Source of the DNA: Nicotiana tabacum
Lineage: Eukaryota; Streptophyta; Magnoliopsida; Solanales; Solanaceae
Reading direction: 5' to 3'
DNA: 64,000 bases
NCBI RefSeq assembly: GCF_000715075.1
Contig: NC_134080.1
Location: forward strand, 70,835,291-70,899,290
The translations under genes were made by a program, and so were the position numbers. Shown here one piece after another: positions 48,894 through 60,259 of this stretch. Position 1 is the first letter of the stretch. Every line of letters starts with the position of its first letter. A model generated the notes under the pieces. That model was not told the DNA's origin. It ran no database searches and saw only the letters and a program-made list of their open reading frames with translations.

Positions 48894-49064
48894 GTGTCCG
48901 GTACACGCATTGGAGTCCGACTATATCCGGATTTGTACCGGGTAGGGTCCCATTCGGGGGGTAACGCCCCCTACTAAGGATTTTTCCATACCTAGGCTCG
49001 AACTCGACCTCTAACTAAGGGAGGAGCAGCCCCATCCGTTGCACCACGTTCTTTGGTGGTGTCA
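48894..49064 (-). mobile_element. Main part of the Au/SolS-type tRNA-derived SINE
   Basis: On the minus strand TGGTGCAACGG matches the Pol III A box, GAGTTCGAGCC the B box, and the body CCTTAGTAGGG...CGAATGGGACCC...CCGGATATAGTCGG runs to the 3' fragment at 28174-28199. The SINE is bounded by the 12-bp TSD CTCAAGACGATA (28162-28173 and 49065-49076). Family assignment (Au SINE relative) is from memory. Confidence 0.85.
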
Positions 49065-49076
49065 CTCAAGACGATA

Positions 49077-50451
49077 ACATTATTAATATTCTCTCCCAAA
49101 GACTACTTTCTTTTCTTCTTCTTCTTCTTCGAAATATTTGTTGCCTATGGAAGTCAATATTGGAACAAGAAAGAGTAACAAGTAGAAGAATTCAAAAATG
49201 CGGCCAGCAAATATGCTATTTTTTCTTTAGTTACAAAGATGTTAAAGCCTATAGACTACAGTTAAGAAAAGTCCCTAATTAGATATCATATTTAATACTT
49301 ATGTGTTGAAAATGTCCCTGTATTTTTTTGTACGATCTGCTGCAGGGAATTGTGTATAATCCTATATATGTCATGCTTTAATCTTTTTTTTTTTTTTTAT
49401 ATAAGACATCATACTTCAAGTTCATTTTTTGTTGGGTATCCTGTATTTATTTTCTTTTATAATTTGATTACGTGAGATATGTGTTTACTGCCTTATTATT
49501 GCTATTAGGAGGTTCACCTTTAATGCTCCCAGTACTTTTTAACAAGATCTTTCACATATTTATCTGTTTATATTAAGTCCGTTTCCTGTGAAGGATGCAT
49601 GGCAAATGATTCATTTTAGACCGCAACACTTTATTATTTGGTACTGTTGTCAAATTCATTCTTTCTGTCAAGGCTTAATTTGGTGTTATAATCTTTTTAA
49701 AGGTTAATTCGATTATTGCATCACAAAATTGATAATAGTTATGTAATTTATAATTACTTTTATTAAATTATTATGATATTCGTACATATTGTTAGCTGGA
49801 GCTTTTCCTATCAAACTATAATAATTACTATAGTGTGCTTAAATTATAATTAGATTGTGGAATATTACACTATTATTTTTCCTAATATAGTCGTGCTATG
49901 TTTTTCATGAAGTACTAAAATGTCAAAACTGCCAACATCTGCACATAATTTCTACTAGAGACTGAACCAAGATTTCAAATTTATGGGTGAGATTCTAATC
50001 ATTTTAAGCTCAGGGTTCTACTGTAGCTCGGTTACCTATTGTTATATTTTATAATATAATTATATTTATACAATTCAATTAATTTATATTTTTTGTCAAT
50101 TTCAAAGATGAAAGGACTAACAATTTTGAATCAGATGAATGATACATATATGTGCAGTTAGATTTATATACATCAATTAAATATTTCAAAAACTATTATC
50201 TCTATCACAAATAATTATTATTTTTGTGTAGGTGTACACTATGAAATTGACAATGATTTACTTGCTATCCTAAGGAATGTATATGTTGATCTAATTTCTG
50301 GACATCTTCTACAAAACACTACTTTCATTCGACAACAACTTTTTAATAAGTTTGGGGCTGTAAAAAGGTGGAGGCTACAATTTCTTTTTTAAAAAAGGGC
50401 GAAAATTTTACGTAAAATAATTGCAATCATAGCCTACGTCTAAATTATGTG
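49077..50451. other. Intergenic spacer between SINE and copia element
   Basis: AT-rich DNA with a short (TTC)n run near 49114. A segment at about 49955-50050 (accaagatttcaaatttatgggtg...) is reminiscent of dispersed Solanaceae repeats but has no visible termini. No gene supported. Confidence 0.45.
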
Positions 50452-50456
50452 CTTTT

Positions 50457-51373
50457 TGTTGAGTTTTTGTTTAAGATGAAATAGTCTTAAAATTAGAGTG
50501 AATGAGAAATGGGATTTGGATTCGGATTTGGTCAAATGATCGATCGATTGATTAATTTTTTGGACCAAATTTATTTGTTAATAGTGAATATTAACGTGAT
50601 ATAATCCGTGTTTGTAACGGATATTTTTCAATCCGTGTATTGTGTTGCAACACGAAGCAACAATGCAGCCTAGTGCACCTCCCACAATGGTGCAAGTGTT
50701 CCTCCCACCAAGCAAGTGTATATACCACCATGTAAGTGCTTTCTCCATGATCTAGTGCTTGTTGCACCATGGAAGGGGCGGATTTCTCTCAAATAACTGC
50801 TATAAATAGAGCATAAGTTGGAGAGAAAGAAGAACACATCGAAAAAAAACCACTTGAAACACTCTGTATACACTTAATATACACTCTGTATACACTTAAT
50901 ATACACTCTGTATACACTGGATATACACTCTGCATATACTGGATATACACTCTGTATACACTGCGTATACACTGAAAAAACGAATTGTAATTTGATATTC
51001 TCTTCAGTAAGAATTCAACATTGGCTATACTTTGCATTCCTTCCTCTCAGAATTTCCATTCGACTTCTGAGTTATCCTCCTTATTCTGCATTGTTTTTAA
51101 CTACAAACAAAGCATCCATAAGTGTGATTTGTTGCCGAACTTTGTGTTCGCTGAAACACTGGGGTTTGAAGTACCGCTACACCAGTGTGTAATTCGTTCT
51201 ATCCTGGGAGGAAATAATCTATAACCTTGGGTACTAGGAGGGGATTAAATTCCTTAAGGAAACACTGTGAATTCAGTGGGCTCGAATTAATTTCTGTTTT
51301 TTATTTATATTTACGTTTATAAGCTAACGTTCTAATTTCCAGAATCATTATTTACAAGTACAGAGGAACAACA
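50457..51373 (+). repeat. 5' LTR of the copia element (917 bp)
   Basis: It contains a TATA box (TATAAATA, 50801-50808) and five head-to-tail 22-bp units at 50860-50969 built around CTGTATACACT and ATATACA, just downstream of the expected transcription start. Confidence 0.95.
50801..50808 (+). promoter_or_regulatory. TATA box of the copia 5' LTR
   Basis: CTGCTATAAATAGAGC is a consensus TATA box; the 3' LTR copy is at 56535-56542. Transcription is expected near 50830. Confidence 0.7.
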
Positions 51374-51634
51374 ATCTTAAGGAATTTAATAATTTAATTT
51401 CTGTATTTGTGTTACTTTTATTATTCTGGAAACTATAACCTTTGTGGTTTTTTGTGTACTCCCGTTTGGAGAGTTAAGCCTTCGTTGCGGTTTGTTGGAG
51501 ATTAAAATCTACGTGATTTTTACTCCAGTTTTAAAACCTTCGTGGCATTTTGTTGGAGATTAAAATCTACGTGATTTTTCACTCCAGTTTTAAACGTTTA
51601 TTAAACGTTTGATTGTGTCATTTTTACAGTAAAA
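51374..51634 (+). other. Untranslated leader of the copia element with a 58-bp tandem duplication
   Basis: Two adjacent copies begin TGTTGGAGATTAAAATCTAC at 51493 and 51551. The bases directly after the LTR (ATCTTAAGGAATTT) do not start with TGG and match no tRNA 3' end that I recognise, so a standard PBS is not visible. Confidence 0.75.
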
Positions 51635-54600
51635 ATGGCGAATGACGGAAATCAAGCTGTTCCGATGATGACTGCCAACGCATCGACAAGTCGAACTCCG
51701 GCGTTGGCACCGGCAGAGAAACCCGGAAAATTTTCCGGGATAGATTTCAAGCGCTGGCAGCAAAAGACGTTCTTCTACCTGACTACGTTATGTCTACAGA
51801 AGTTCATCAAGGAAGATGTTCCTGATCTTCCAGATGAAACTCCAGAGAATGATAGCTTTCTCGTGATTGAGGCGTGGAAGCATTCTGACTTCTTGTGCAG
51901 GAATTATATTCTTAGCAGACTGGAGGATAATCTGTATAATGTATACAGTGGCGTGGAGACGTCAAAAGAATTGTGGAATGCGCTTGAAAAGAAATACAAA
52001 ACTGAAGATGCCGGGATGAAGAAATTCGTCGCTGCAAAATTTTTGGACTACAAAATGGTAGATAGCAAGTCTGTTATTACCCAAGTCCAGGAATTGCAAG
52101 TGATTATTCATGATCTACTTGCTAAAGGTATGTTTCAAATAAATACTGATATTGAAAGTAAATTTTTTAGTAATTTTACTAACGGAATTTTCATTGAAGG
52201 TCTTGTCATCAATGAAGCATTCCAAGTAGCAGCAATAATTGAGAAGTTGCCTCCATTGTGGAAGGACTTCAAAAATTATTTGAAACACAAACGAAAGGAG
52301 ATGTCCCTTGAAGATCTCATTGTTCGATTGAGAATCGAAGAGGACAACAAAGCTGCTGAGAGAAGAGGCCGTGGAAATTCAACAATAATGGGAGCAAATA
52401 TTGTTGAAGATAACAAAAAGAGAAAGAAGGCTTCTGGTCCGAAATACAACCCAAGCAAGAAGCGGTTCAGTGGAAACTGCTACAACTGTGGGAAAACCGG
52501 ACACAAATCTACGGAGTGTCGTGCTCGGAAGAAAGACAAGCAAAGGGGTCAAGCAAACATGGTAGAAAAGCATGATGATGTTGATGACTTGTGCGCCATG
52601 CTTTCTGAATGCAACCTGGTAGGAAACCCAAAGGAGTGATGGATTGATTCTGGAGCCACTCGCCATGTTTGTGCTGTGAGGGAAGCATTTTCTACATATG
52701 CTTCTGCTGGACCCGAAGAGACGCTCTCTATGGGAAATGCTGCTACAGCAAAAATTGAAGGATACGGTAAGATATTTCTCAAGATGACTTCTGGCAAGGT
52801 CATGACTTTGAACAACGTCCTTCATGTTCCCGAGATTAGGAAGAACTTAGTCTCTACTGGACTTCTTGTAAAGCACGGTTTCAAGTGCGTTTTTGTATCT
52901 GACAAGGTAGTGATTAGTAAGAATGAAATGTTTGTAGGAAAAGGTTACCTTACTGAGGGCCTTTTCAAGCTGAATGTAATAGTTGTTTAAACTAATAATA
53001 AAACTTCAGCTTCTTCTTACTTACTTGAGTCAAATGATTTATGGCATGTACGTTTAGGTCATGTCAATTATAACACCTTGCGAAAAATGATAAACTTGGA
53101 AGTATTACCTAAGTTTGAATGCGAAAAATCAAAATGTCAAATATGTGTGGAATCTAAGTATGTTAAACATCCTTATAAGTCGGTTGAAAGGAATTCAAAT
53201 CCTTTAGACTTAATTCACACAGATATTTGTGACATGAAGTCAATACCATCTCGCGGTGGAAAGAAGTATTTCATAACTTTTATTGACGATAGTACTCGAT
53301 ATTGCTATGTTTACTTACTTAATAGTAAAGATGAAGCAATAGACGCATTCAAGCAATACAAAAATGAAGTTGAAACGCAACTTAACAAGAAAATCAAAAT
53401 GATAAGAAGTGATAGGGGTGGTGAATATGAATCTCCTTTTGAACAAATATGTTTAGAATATGGAATTATTCATCAAACAACAGCCCCTTACACTCCCCAA
53501 TCCAATGGGATTGCGGAAAGAAAGAATCGTTCATTAAAGGAGATGATGAACGCATTGTTGATAAGTTCTGGTTTGCCACAGAACTTGTGGGGGGAAGCCA
53601 TTCTTACGGCCAGCCGAATACTAAATCGAGTACCCCATAGTAAAACACAATCCATTCCATATGAAAAATGGAAAAGAAGGAAGCCCAACTTGAATTATTT
53701 TAAAGTGTGAGGGTGTTTGGCAAAGGTGCAAGTTCCTAAACCCAAAAGGGTAAAAATAGGACCGAAAACAGTTGATTGTGTTTTCATAGGATATGCAACT
53801 AATAGTAAAGCATATCGATTTCTGGTTCATAAATCAGAAAATCCCGACATTCATAATAATACGGTTATAGAATCAGATAATGCTGAGTTCTTTGAAAATA
53901 TATATCCGTATAAAAAGGAATGCGAGTCGATTGGTGAAGTATCTAAACGACCTCGGGAAGAAACAAAAGAAAGTACATTTAATCAGGGGGATCCAAGACG
54001 TAGTAAACGTCAAAGAACGTCTACTTCGTTTGGACCAGATTTTGTGACTTTCTTATTGGAAAATGAGCCTCGAACATTTAAAAAAGCTATGTCTTCTTCG
54101 GAATCATTGTTCTGGAAAGAGGCAGTCAATAGTGAAATAGAATCCATATTGAACAACCATACATGGGAATTGGTTGATCTTCCTCCTGGAAATAAACCTT
54201 TGGGTTCTAAATGGATTTTTAAGAGAAAAATGAAAGATGATGGCACTATTGATAAATTCAAGGCAAGACTTGTTGTCAAAGGGTATAGACAATGAGAAGG
54301 TCTTGACTACTTTGATACATACTCCCTAGTTACAAGGATTACGTCCATACGGATGTTAGTAGCATTAGCTGCAGTGTATGGTCTTGAAATTCATCAAATG
54401 GATGTTAAAACGGCCTTCTTAAATGGAGAGTTGGAGGAAGAAATTTACATGGAACAACCTGAAGGGTTTGTGGTTCCAGGTAAAGAAAATAAGGTATGTA
54501 GACTTGTTAAGTCCCTTTACGGACTAAAACAAGCACCCAAACAATGGCATGCGAAATTTGACCAAACAATGTTGTCAAATGGTTTTAAGATAAATGAATG

Positions 54601-55630
54601 TGATAAATGTGTGTACATTAAAAATGTTCCAAATCACATAGTCATTGTTTGCCTATATGTGGATGATATGCTGATAATGAGTAATAACATTGCCAACATA
54701 AATGCTACTAAGCGTATGCTAACTAGCAAGTTTGATATGAAGGACTTGGGAATTTCAGATTTAATTCTGGGGATTAAGATCCAAAAGACTCCTCAAGGCC
54801 TGACATTGTCACAATCTCATTATATTAAGACAGTACTTGAAAAATTCAAGCACTTGGGCTTTAAAGTTGCAAAGACTCCAATTGACGTGAATCTTGCACT
54901 AGCAAAGAACAAAGGCCAAAGCATATCACAATTGGATTATGCTCGTGTGTTGGGATGCTTAATGTACATCATGAATTGTACACGACCAGATATAGCTTGT
55001 GCTATAAGTAAACTAAGTCGATACACGAGCAATCCAGGCCAATCTCACTGGATGGCAATGAAACGAGTTTTGGGATACTTAGAACATACCCAAAACTTTG
55101 ATTTGCACTACAGTAAATATCCTGCGGTGATTGAAGGATATTGTGATGCAAATTGGATCACCGGTTCAACTGATTCGAAGTCCACAAGTGGATATGTATT
55201 CACTATTGGTGGAGGAGCGGTATTTTGGAAGTCGTCCAAACAAACATGTATTGCCCGCTCTACAATGGAGGCTGAGTTCATAGCCTTAGATAAAGCCGGT
55301 GAAGAAACTGAATGGCTCCGGAATTTCTTGGAAGATATTCCATTTTGGCCCAAACCGTTGGCACCAATATGCATACATTGTGATAGCCAAGCGGCAATTG
55401 GAAGGGCTGGGAGCGTTATGTATAACGGTAAATCTCGTCATATACGACGAAGACATAAAACCGTTAGGCAACTTCTCTCTAGAGGAATTATCACGATTGA
55501 CTATGTAAAGTCAAGTGATAATGTGTCAGATCCACTTACAAAAGGCCTAACTAGAGAGGTAGTTGAGAAATCATCGAGGGGAATGGGACTATGGCCAAGA
55601 ACAAGTCATTGTGGCGGTAACTCTACCTAG
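51635..55630 (+). pseudogene. Copia gag-pol polyprotein, one frame with four premature stops
   Basis: ATG 51635 to TAG 55628-55630 stays in one frame (1331 codons) with no frameshift. Gag begins KPGKFSGIDFKRWQQK and ends with the zinc knuckle CYNCGKTGHKSTEC (52478-52519). Protease starts WIDSGATRHVC. Integrase has WHVRLGH, the zinc residues CQIC and catalytic HTDICD, MIRSDRGGEY and NGIAERKNRS. RT has [20 protein letters not shown] and YVDDML (54656-54667). RNase H has [17 protein letters not shown] and HCDSQAAI. Stops are TGA 52637-52639 (at a W), TAA 52988-52990, TGA 53708-53710 (at a W) and TGA 54293-54295 (probably an R codon CGA). Three fit simple transitions. Gag holds a 72-nt insertion. 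Confidence 0.95.
52128..52199 (+). other. Candidate 72-nt intron inside copia gag
   Basis: It starts GTATGT, ends TTGAAG, has ACTAAC at 52178-52183 (branch A 17 nt before the 3' end), and is about 79 percent A+T by hand count (15 G/C of 72). Exact removal joins LLAKG to LVINEAF, which I recognise as the uninterrupted Gag sequence of related plant copia elements. The length is a multiple of three and has no stop, so the unspliced frame also stays open. Confidence 0.65.
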
Positions 55631-56190
55631 AAGACTGGAGATCCCAAGATCTAGGTTCAAGGAGATCAAACAAAGTCATTAATGACGGTTCAACATTGTC
55701 AACAAAATTTGTTTTAGTCTATTCTCGTGATGAGACAATGTTTAGTACCAAGGATAAAGCATTAAGGCTTTTTAATGATTTCTAAATTTGATACAGGGTA
55801 TATCAAATAGTGTATCTATGAGATGACACGTTTATGAATCACCTATGTATGTGTGAAGTGTTAGCCGCTTCAAGGAGAATTTTGCAAGGCCAATTCTCTA
55901 CGCACTTATGAAACCAGGCAGTGTTCATGGCTGAAACGAACACAACAATGAGAACCAAAGACGGTTAAGGGATTGATTGTGTGACTTATGGTTGTCTAGG
56001 TATACACTAAAGTTCGACGGTTCAAAGATATCAAATCTACCGATTGACCGAGTATATCCGACATAAGTTCACTACGGAAAGTTCAAAGGGAAACCTACTT
56101 ATCCAGATGCAATTAATTCTTGTTTGCAAATCACACAAGTTTTTCATGCATACTTCCATGATATAGCCATTCCCCATTCATGTAGGGGAT

Positions 56191-57699
56191 TGTTGAGTTT
56201 TTGTTTAAGATGAAATAGTCTTAAAATTAGAGTGAATGGGAAATGGGATTTGGATTCGGATTTGGTCAAATGATCGATCGATTGATTAATTTTTTGGACC
56301 AAATTTATTTGTTAATAGTGAATATTAACGTGATATAATCCGTGTTTGTAACGGATGTTTTCCAATTCGTGTATTGTGTTGCAACACTAAGCAACAATGC
56401 AGCCTAGTGCACCTCCCACAATGGTGCAAGTGTTCCTCCCACCAAGCAAGTGTATATACCACCATGTAAGTGCTTTCTCCATGATCTAGTGCTTGTTGCA
56501 CCATGGAAGGGGCGGATTTCTCTCAAATAACTGCTATAAATAGAGCATAAGTTGGAGAGAAAGAAGAACACATCGAAAAAAAAACACTCGAAACACTCTG
56601 TATACACTTAATAAACTTGTTCGTTCTCACTGTCCCGAAGTCACCTTAATATTCATTGCTTTCTCACTAGTTCTTCATCGTATTGCTTAGTATTGGTTGT
56701 GAAGAGCCTTGTTTAGTTATATCGTCAACTAACACATAACAAGATACATATGAGAACCACCTAACAAACAAAAAACTTCAATTTTAGTCTTAAGTAGTTT
56801 AAAATATCAAACTTGTGTTCCTAACTAGTTTTGATTTCCTTTCAGGATTCTGAGATTCACATTGGTCGGAGTTTTGAGCTCTTGATTCTCAACAGCTAAG
56901 AAAGGCTCCTATTTAGTTTGCTGCTCAAAAGAAGGTCAGTGCACTCAACTTTTTCCCTCTTTCAACTGGATAAAACCATCACAACTCGATACAGAAGTTT
57001 TCCAAAATCAAGGTGTCACTGAGTACATGAGCATCTATATAAATACAAAGTCTAATACACTATCTAAGGAAAACAGAAACTGAATAAGTAAATCTGAGGG
57101 ATAGAGAAGGAGAGTCAAGGTCTGCGGACGCCAAGGCAACAACCTTGATAATCTCTGATTGACTGAAAACTCTGGGAATCAGCAACCACCGTGCCCGAAA
57201 ACAACTGGATCTGCACACAAAGTACGATACACTCTGTATACACTGGATATACACTCTGCATATACTGGATATACACTTTGTATACACTGCGTATACACTG
57301 GAAAAACGAATTGCAATTTGATATTCTCTTCAGTAAGAATTCAACATTGGCTATACTTTGCATTCCTTCCTCTCAGAATTTCCATTCGACTTCTGAGTTA
57401 TCCTCCTTATTCTGCATTGTTTTTAACTACAAACAAAGCATCCATAAGTGTGATTTGTTGCCGAACTTTGTGTTCGCTGAAACACTGGGGTTTGAAGTAC
57501 CGCTACACCAGTGTGTAATTCGTTCTATCCTGGGAGGAAATAATCTATAACCTTGGGTACTAGGAGGGGATTAAATTCCTTAAGGAAACACTGTGAATTC
57601 AGTGGGCTCGAATTAATTTCTGTTTTTTATTTATATTTACGTTTATAAGCTAACGTTCTAATTTCCAGAATCATTATTTACAAGTACAGAGGAACAACA
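56191..57699 (+). repeat. 3' LTR of the copia element, enlarged by an insertion
   Basis: It matches the 5' LTR on both sides of a 614-bp insertion (56614-57227). It has one 22-bp unit fewer than the 5' LTR. Confidence 0.95.
56614..57227. other. 614-bp foreign insertion in the copia 3' LTR
   Basis: The insertion falls inside the first 22-bp unit, between TTAATA and TACACTC, with no TSD that I can see and no inverted ends. Contents are single-copy looking, with a TATATAAATAC motif near 57040 and GA-rich leader-like sequence after it. It may be a fragment of another LTR, but I do not recognise the family. Confidence 0.8.
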
Positions 57700-57704
57700 C
57701 TTTT

Positions 57705-58229
57705 GACATACAGAAAAGGAATTACTGTCAAGTTGAAATATTTGATATATTATAAGAATTTCTTAATTGAAGGTGTTCGAATATTACATTTGAAATTCAT
57801 TTGATAGCAACTTGCAATGACAATAAATATTGGTTGAATAAACTCACCATTCTTAAGTACGAGCTTTTATTGTTTCTCTTCAATTTCTGTGCAATTCATC
57901 ACGCATGTAGTATTCTAAAAAATATTTGTAATAACTAGCATGGGATACAGGTGTTCAAGAACTAGTTTACTCAATAATAATAAACTCGTTGAAAAAATTG
58001 AATATTAATGTTTGTGTTATGGAATATATTAACGAAATCTACCATTTTAAAAAAAAATTAGTTTTAATTTGCAATTGATATTATTATTTTTTGATTAATT
58101 TATATTTAGTGTTACTGTTATTTTAAAATTATGAATTTTACTTTTATTAGCAAAAGATATAGAGTTTTAAAGGGGAAAACAATTGAAGAAGAAAAGAGGA
58201 AAGGAAAAGTTTATATTAACACAACGAAT
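57705..58229. other. Intergenic spacer and probable FRA10AC1-gene promoter
   Basis: AT-rich sequence with no visible terminal repeats. The last about 80 bp before the probable 5' UTR are A/G-rich. No clear TATA box. Confidence 0.4.
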
Positions 58230-58327
58230 TGAACAGCAGCCACCTCATACATTTGGCCCTCTCAAATTTGCTATACATTCCTCATCGAAGGCTTTCTTTG
58301 TTCCGTGTCTGATCTTACTGTGTTCAG
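58230..58327 (+). other. Probable 5' UTR exon of the FRA10AC1-like gene
   Basis: A leader-like stretch ends in GTTCAG|GTTAGT, a strong donor at 58328. The next suitable acceptors are AAACAG at 59486 or GTTCAG at 59507, just ahead of the ATG, so an intron of about 1.2 kb within the 5' UTR is inferred. The exon start is approximate. Confidence 0.5.
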
Positions 58328-59512
58328 GTTAGTATTATCTCTCCGCTCTATTTACTTTTTTTGTTCTTCTTTCTGTTGTTTGGACTTAGGGTTATAAATT
58401 GCCCAAATAATCGAACCTAATTTCCTATATATACCTAGCTTCTTATATCTTTCTATATCCATTCAACATCAACTTCTTTTGAGTTTCGTTAAACAACGGT
58501 CCACAGAGTTGAAATGTTCATGTGGAATCAGTCAAACCTAAGGTTCAGTCCCTCATAGCAAACCCTAAGATATTGATTGGTCCAAATCGAAAGGGTAACT
58601 ACAATGTTGAATGAAGAGACATCTTACTTTAGTGTTAATGCATGAACCTTATAGTTAGGATATTATTAGTTCACACTTTTTTCTGCAATAATGGTATATA
58701 TGTTGATGTGATAATTTAGGATATTTATTTTGGAGATCCTCCTTAATTAGGAATTGGAAAACAGTTTGAGTCCGTGCTGCCTTGGTACACACGTGTCGCT
58801 TCTTTTGTTAATATTTTTTTTTTTTTGATATGTGACATAATAAAAAAGGTAATATAGGAACTCTATTTTGAATAGGAGCCTTCTGTGAACACTAGGAAGC
58901 TTGGTAAACGAAAGAATTGCTAACATGTTTGTCATATTGCGTACCTTAGCCGGTGGAAATGCAAAATTTGCCTTACTGGTTCATTGCTTCCAGCATGATT
59001 GCAGGGAAGCAGATGAGCATTTGCTTTTTTGTACTTGAACTTCTAAAACTAATTAAATTTTGAAAACTATGATTAACTAGCATTTTATCTACATGTTTAA
59101 TCTGTGTTAATATATACGAATTTTGCTTTGATGAAGTCAGTCAGATTATCTCAAGCATAACCTCAACTGGTAAGACTGCTTAGTTATTGGTGATTGCTGG
59201 CTACTTTGGTACTTCTATGTCTTTCTATCCCATGTAATGCACTTGCCTGATATATCTTTTAATTCTTTTTGTTAATTAGCTTTGTGATTGGATTTACTTT
59301 TGCAGAAGATTGTTGGATACCTTACCATACTACAAAATTGTTGATATCCTAAGGTTACTCATAGAACTCAACCAACTCAAGATATCAAGAAACTTAAAAA
59401 GCAACGCGGCAAAGAAAAACTTTGGTTTACGGTCCTGAACGTGAATTAAACCTTAAACCTTTGTTGTTTTTTATGATATAAACAGGAGATTTTGCACCCA
59501 GTTCAGAAAATA

Positions 59513-60259
59513 ATGACTTCGTTTGGGTCGCTTAAGCAGGCTATCTTTGACAGACAAGCAAGAAAACAGCAATACCAAGATCACATACTTGGCCTGAATG
59601 CTTATGATCGCCACAAGAAATTCCTCAATGATTATGTTGGATATTATGGAAGAGAGAGATTCACACAAGAAAAGTTGCCTGTTAAAACAGATCAGGATAC
59701 ACTTAAAGAAGGATACCGGTTCATACGAACTGAGGAAGACGATATGAATCCATCTTGGGAGCAAAGGTTGGTGAAGCGCTACTATGACAAGCTTTTTAAA
59801 GAATATTGCTTAGCCGATATGACACACTATAAGAGTGGCAAGATTGGTCTGAGATGGAGGACCGAAAAGGAAGTGATATCTGGGAAAGGGCAATTTGTTT
59901 GTGGTAACAAACACTGCGATGAGAGAGATGGTATAGCTAGCTACGAGGTGAATTTTTCATATGTTGAAGCAGGAGAAAACAAACAGGCCCTAGTGAAATT
60001 GGTAACCTGTGAAAGATGTGCAGAAAAGCTTCATTATAAAAAGAGGAAGGAGAAGGAGAAGGAGCAATCTAGAGAAAACCTGAAAGATAAGCATCGTAGG
60101 GAAAGGGAAAGATCTGTAAGTGATGATGACAATAAGGATGATAAATATGAACGAAGGAAAGGCAAGAGTAGAGGGTCCAGGGCTTCAACTTCATCTGATA
60201 ATCCGGGTAATGAAGATAATGAAAATATTGATGAGTATCTGGAGGGAATGTTTCCTTGA
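59513..60259 (+). CDS. FRA10AC1: FRA10AC1-family protein
   Basis: An uninterrupted 248-codon frame from ATG 59513 (MTSFGSLKQAIF) to TGA 60257-60259. Earlier codons in this frame have no ATG. The conserved FRA10AC1 domain covers about residues 30-178: YDRHKKFLNDYVGYYG, a KTD-x-LKEGYRF segment, WEQRLVKRYYDKLFKEYCLADM, and RWRTEKEVISGKGQFVCGN. Four cysteines (130, 135, 166, 169; FVCGNKHC and TCERC) look like a metal-binding pair of knuckles. The tail, residues 177-225, is highly charged Lys/Arg/Glu-rich with RERERS, then acidic. The human homologue is a nuclear protein found in spliceosomal complexes; a similar role here is inferred. The gene lies downstream of a 5' UTR intron. Confidence 0.92.
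   Translation: MTSFGSLKQAIFDRQARKQQYQDHILGLNAYDRHKKFLNDYVGYYGRERFTQEKLPVKTDQDTLKEGYRFIRTEEDDMNPSWEQRLVKRYYDKLFKEYCLADMTHYKSGKIGLRWRTEKEVISGKGQFVCGNKHCDERDGIASYEVNFSYVEAGENKQALVKLVTCERCAEKLHYKKRKEKEKEQSRENLKDKHRRERERSVSDDDNKDDKYERRKGKSRGSRASTSSDNPGNEDNENIDEYLEGMFP

Larger units (their letters stand above)
50457..57699 (+). mobile_element. Ty1/copia LTR retrotransposon, nearly intact
   Basis: LTRs 50457-51373 and 56191-57699 have TGTTGAG...ACAACA ends and the 5-bp TSD CTTTT (50452-50456, 57700-57704). The domain order gag-protease-integrase-RT-RNase H defines Ty1/copia. The polypurine site CATGTAGGGGAT precedes the 3' LTR. Apart from an insertion, the LTRs differ at only about ten positions over about 885 bp by hand count (near 1 percent), so the insertion is young. 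Four in-frame stops disable the polyprotein. Confidence 0.95.

Noticed and set aside
52637..52639. TGA at the gag/protease border as a programmed readthrough signal
   Set aside because: It replaces one of two adjacent Trp codons expected before IDSGAT, and three further stops occur downstream, so decay is the simpler reading.
57159..57550. Two overlapping 119-codon frames in the copia 3' LTR
   Set aside because: They run through the 22-bp repeats and U5 and differ in the 5' LTR; noncoding.
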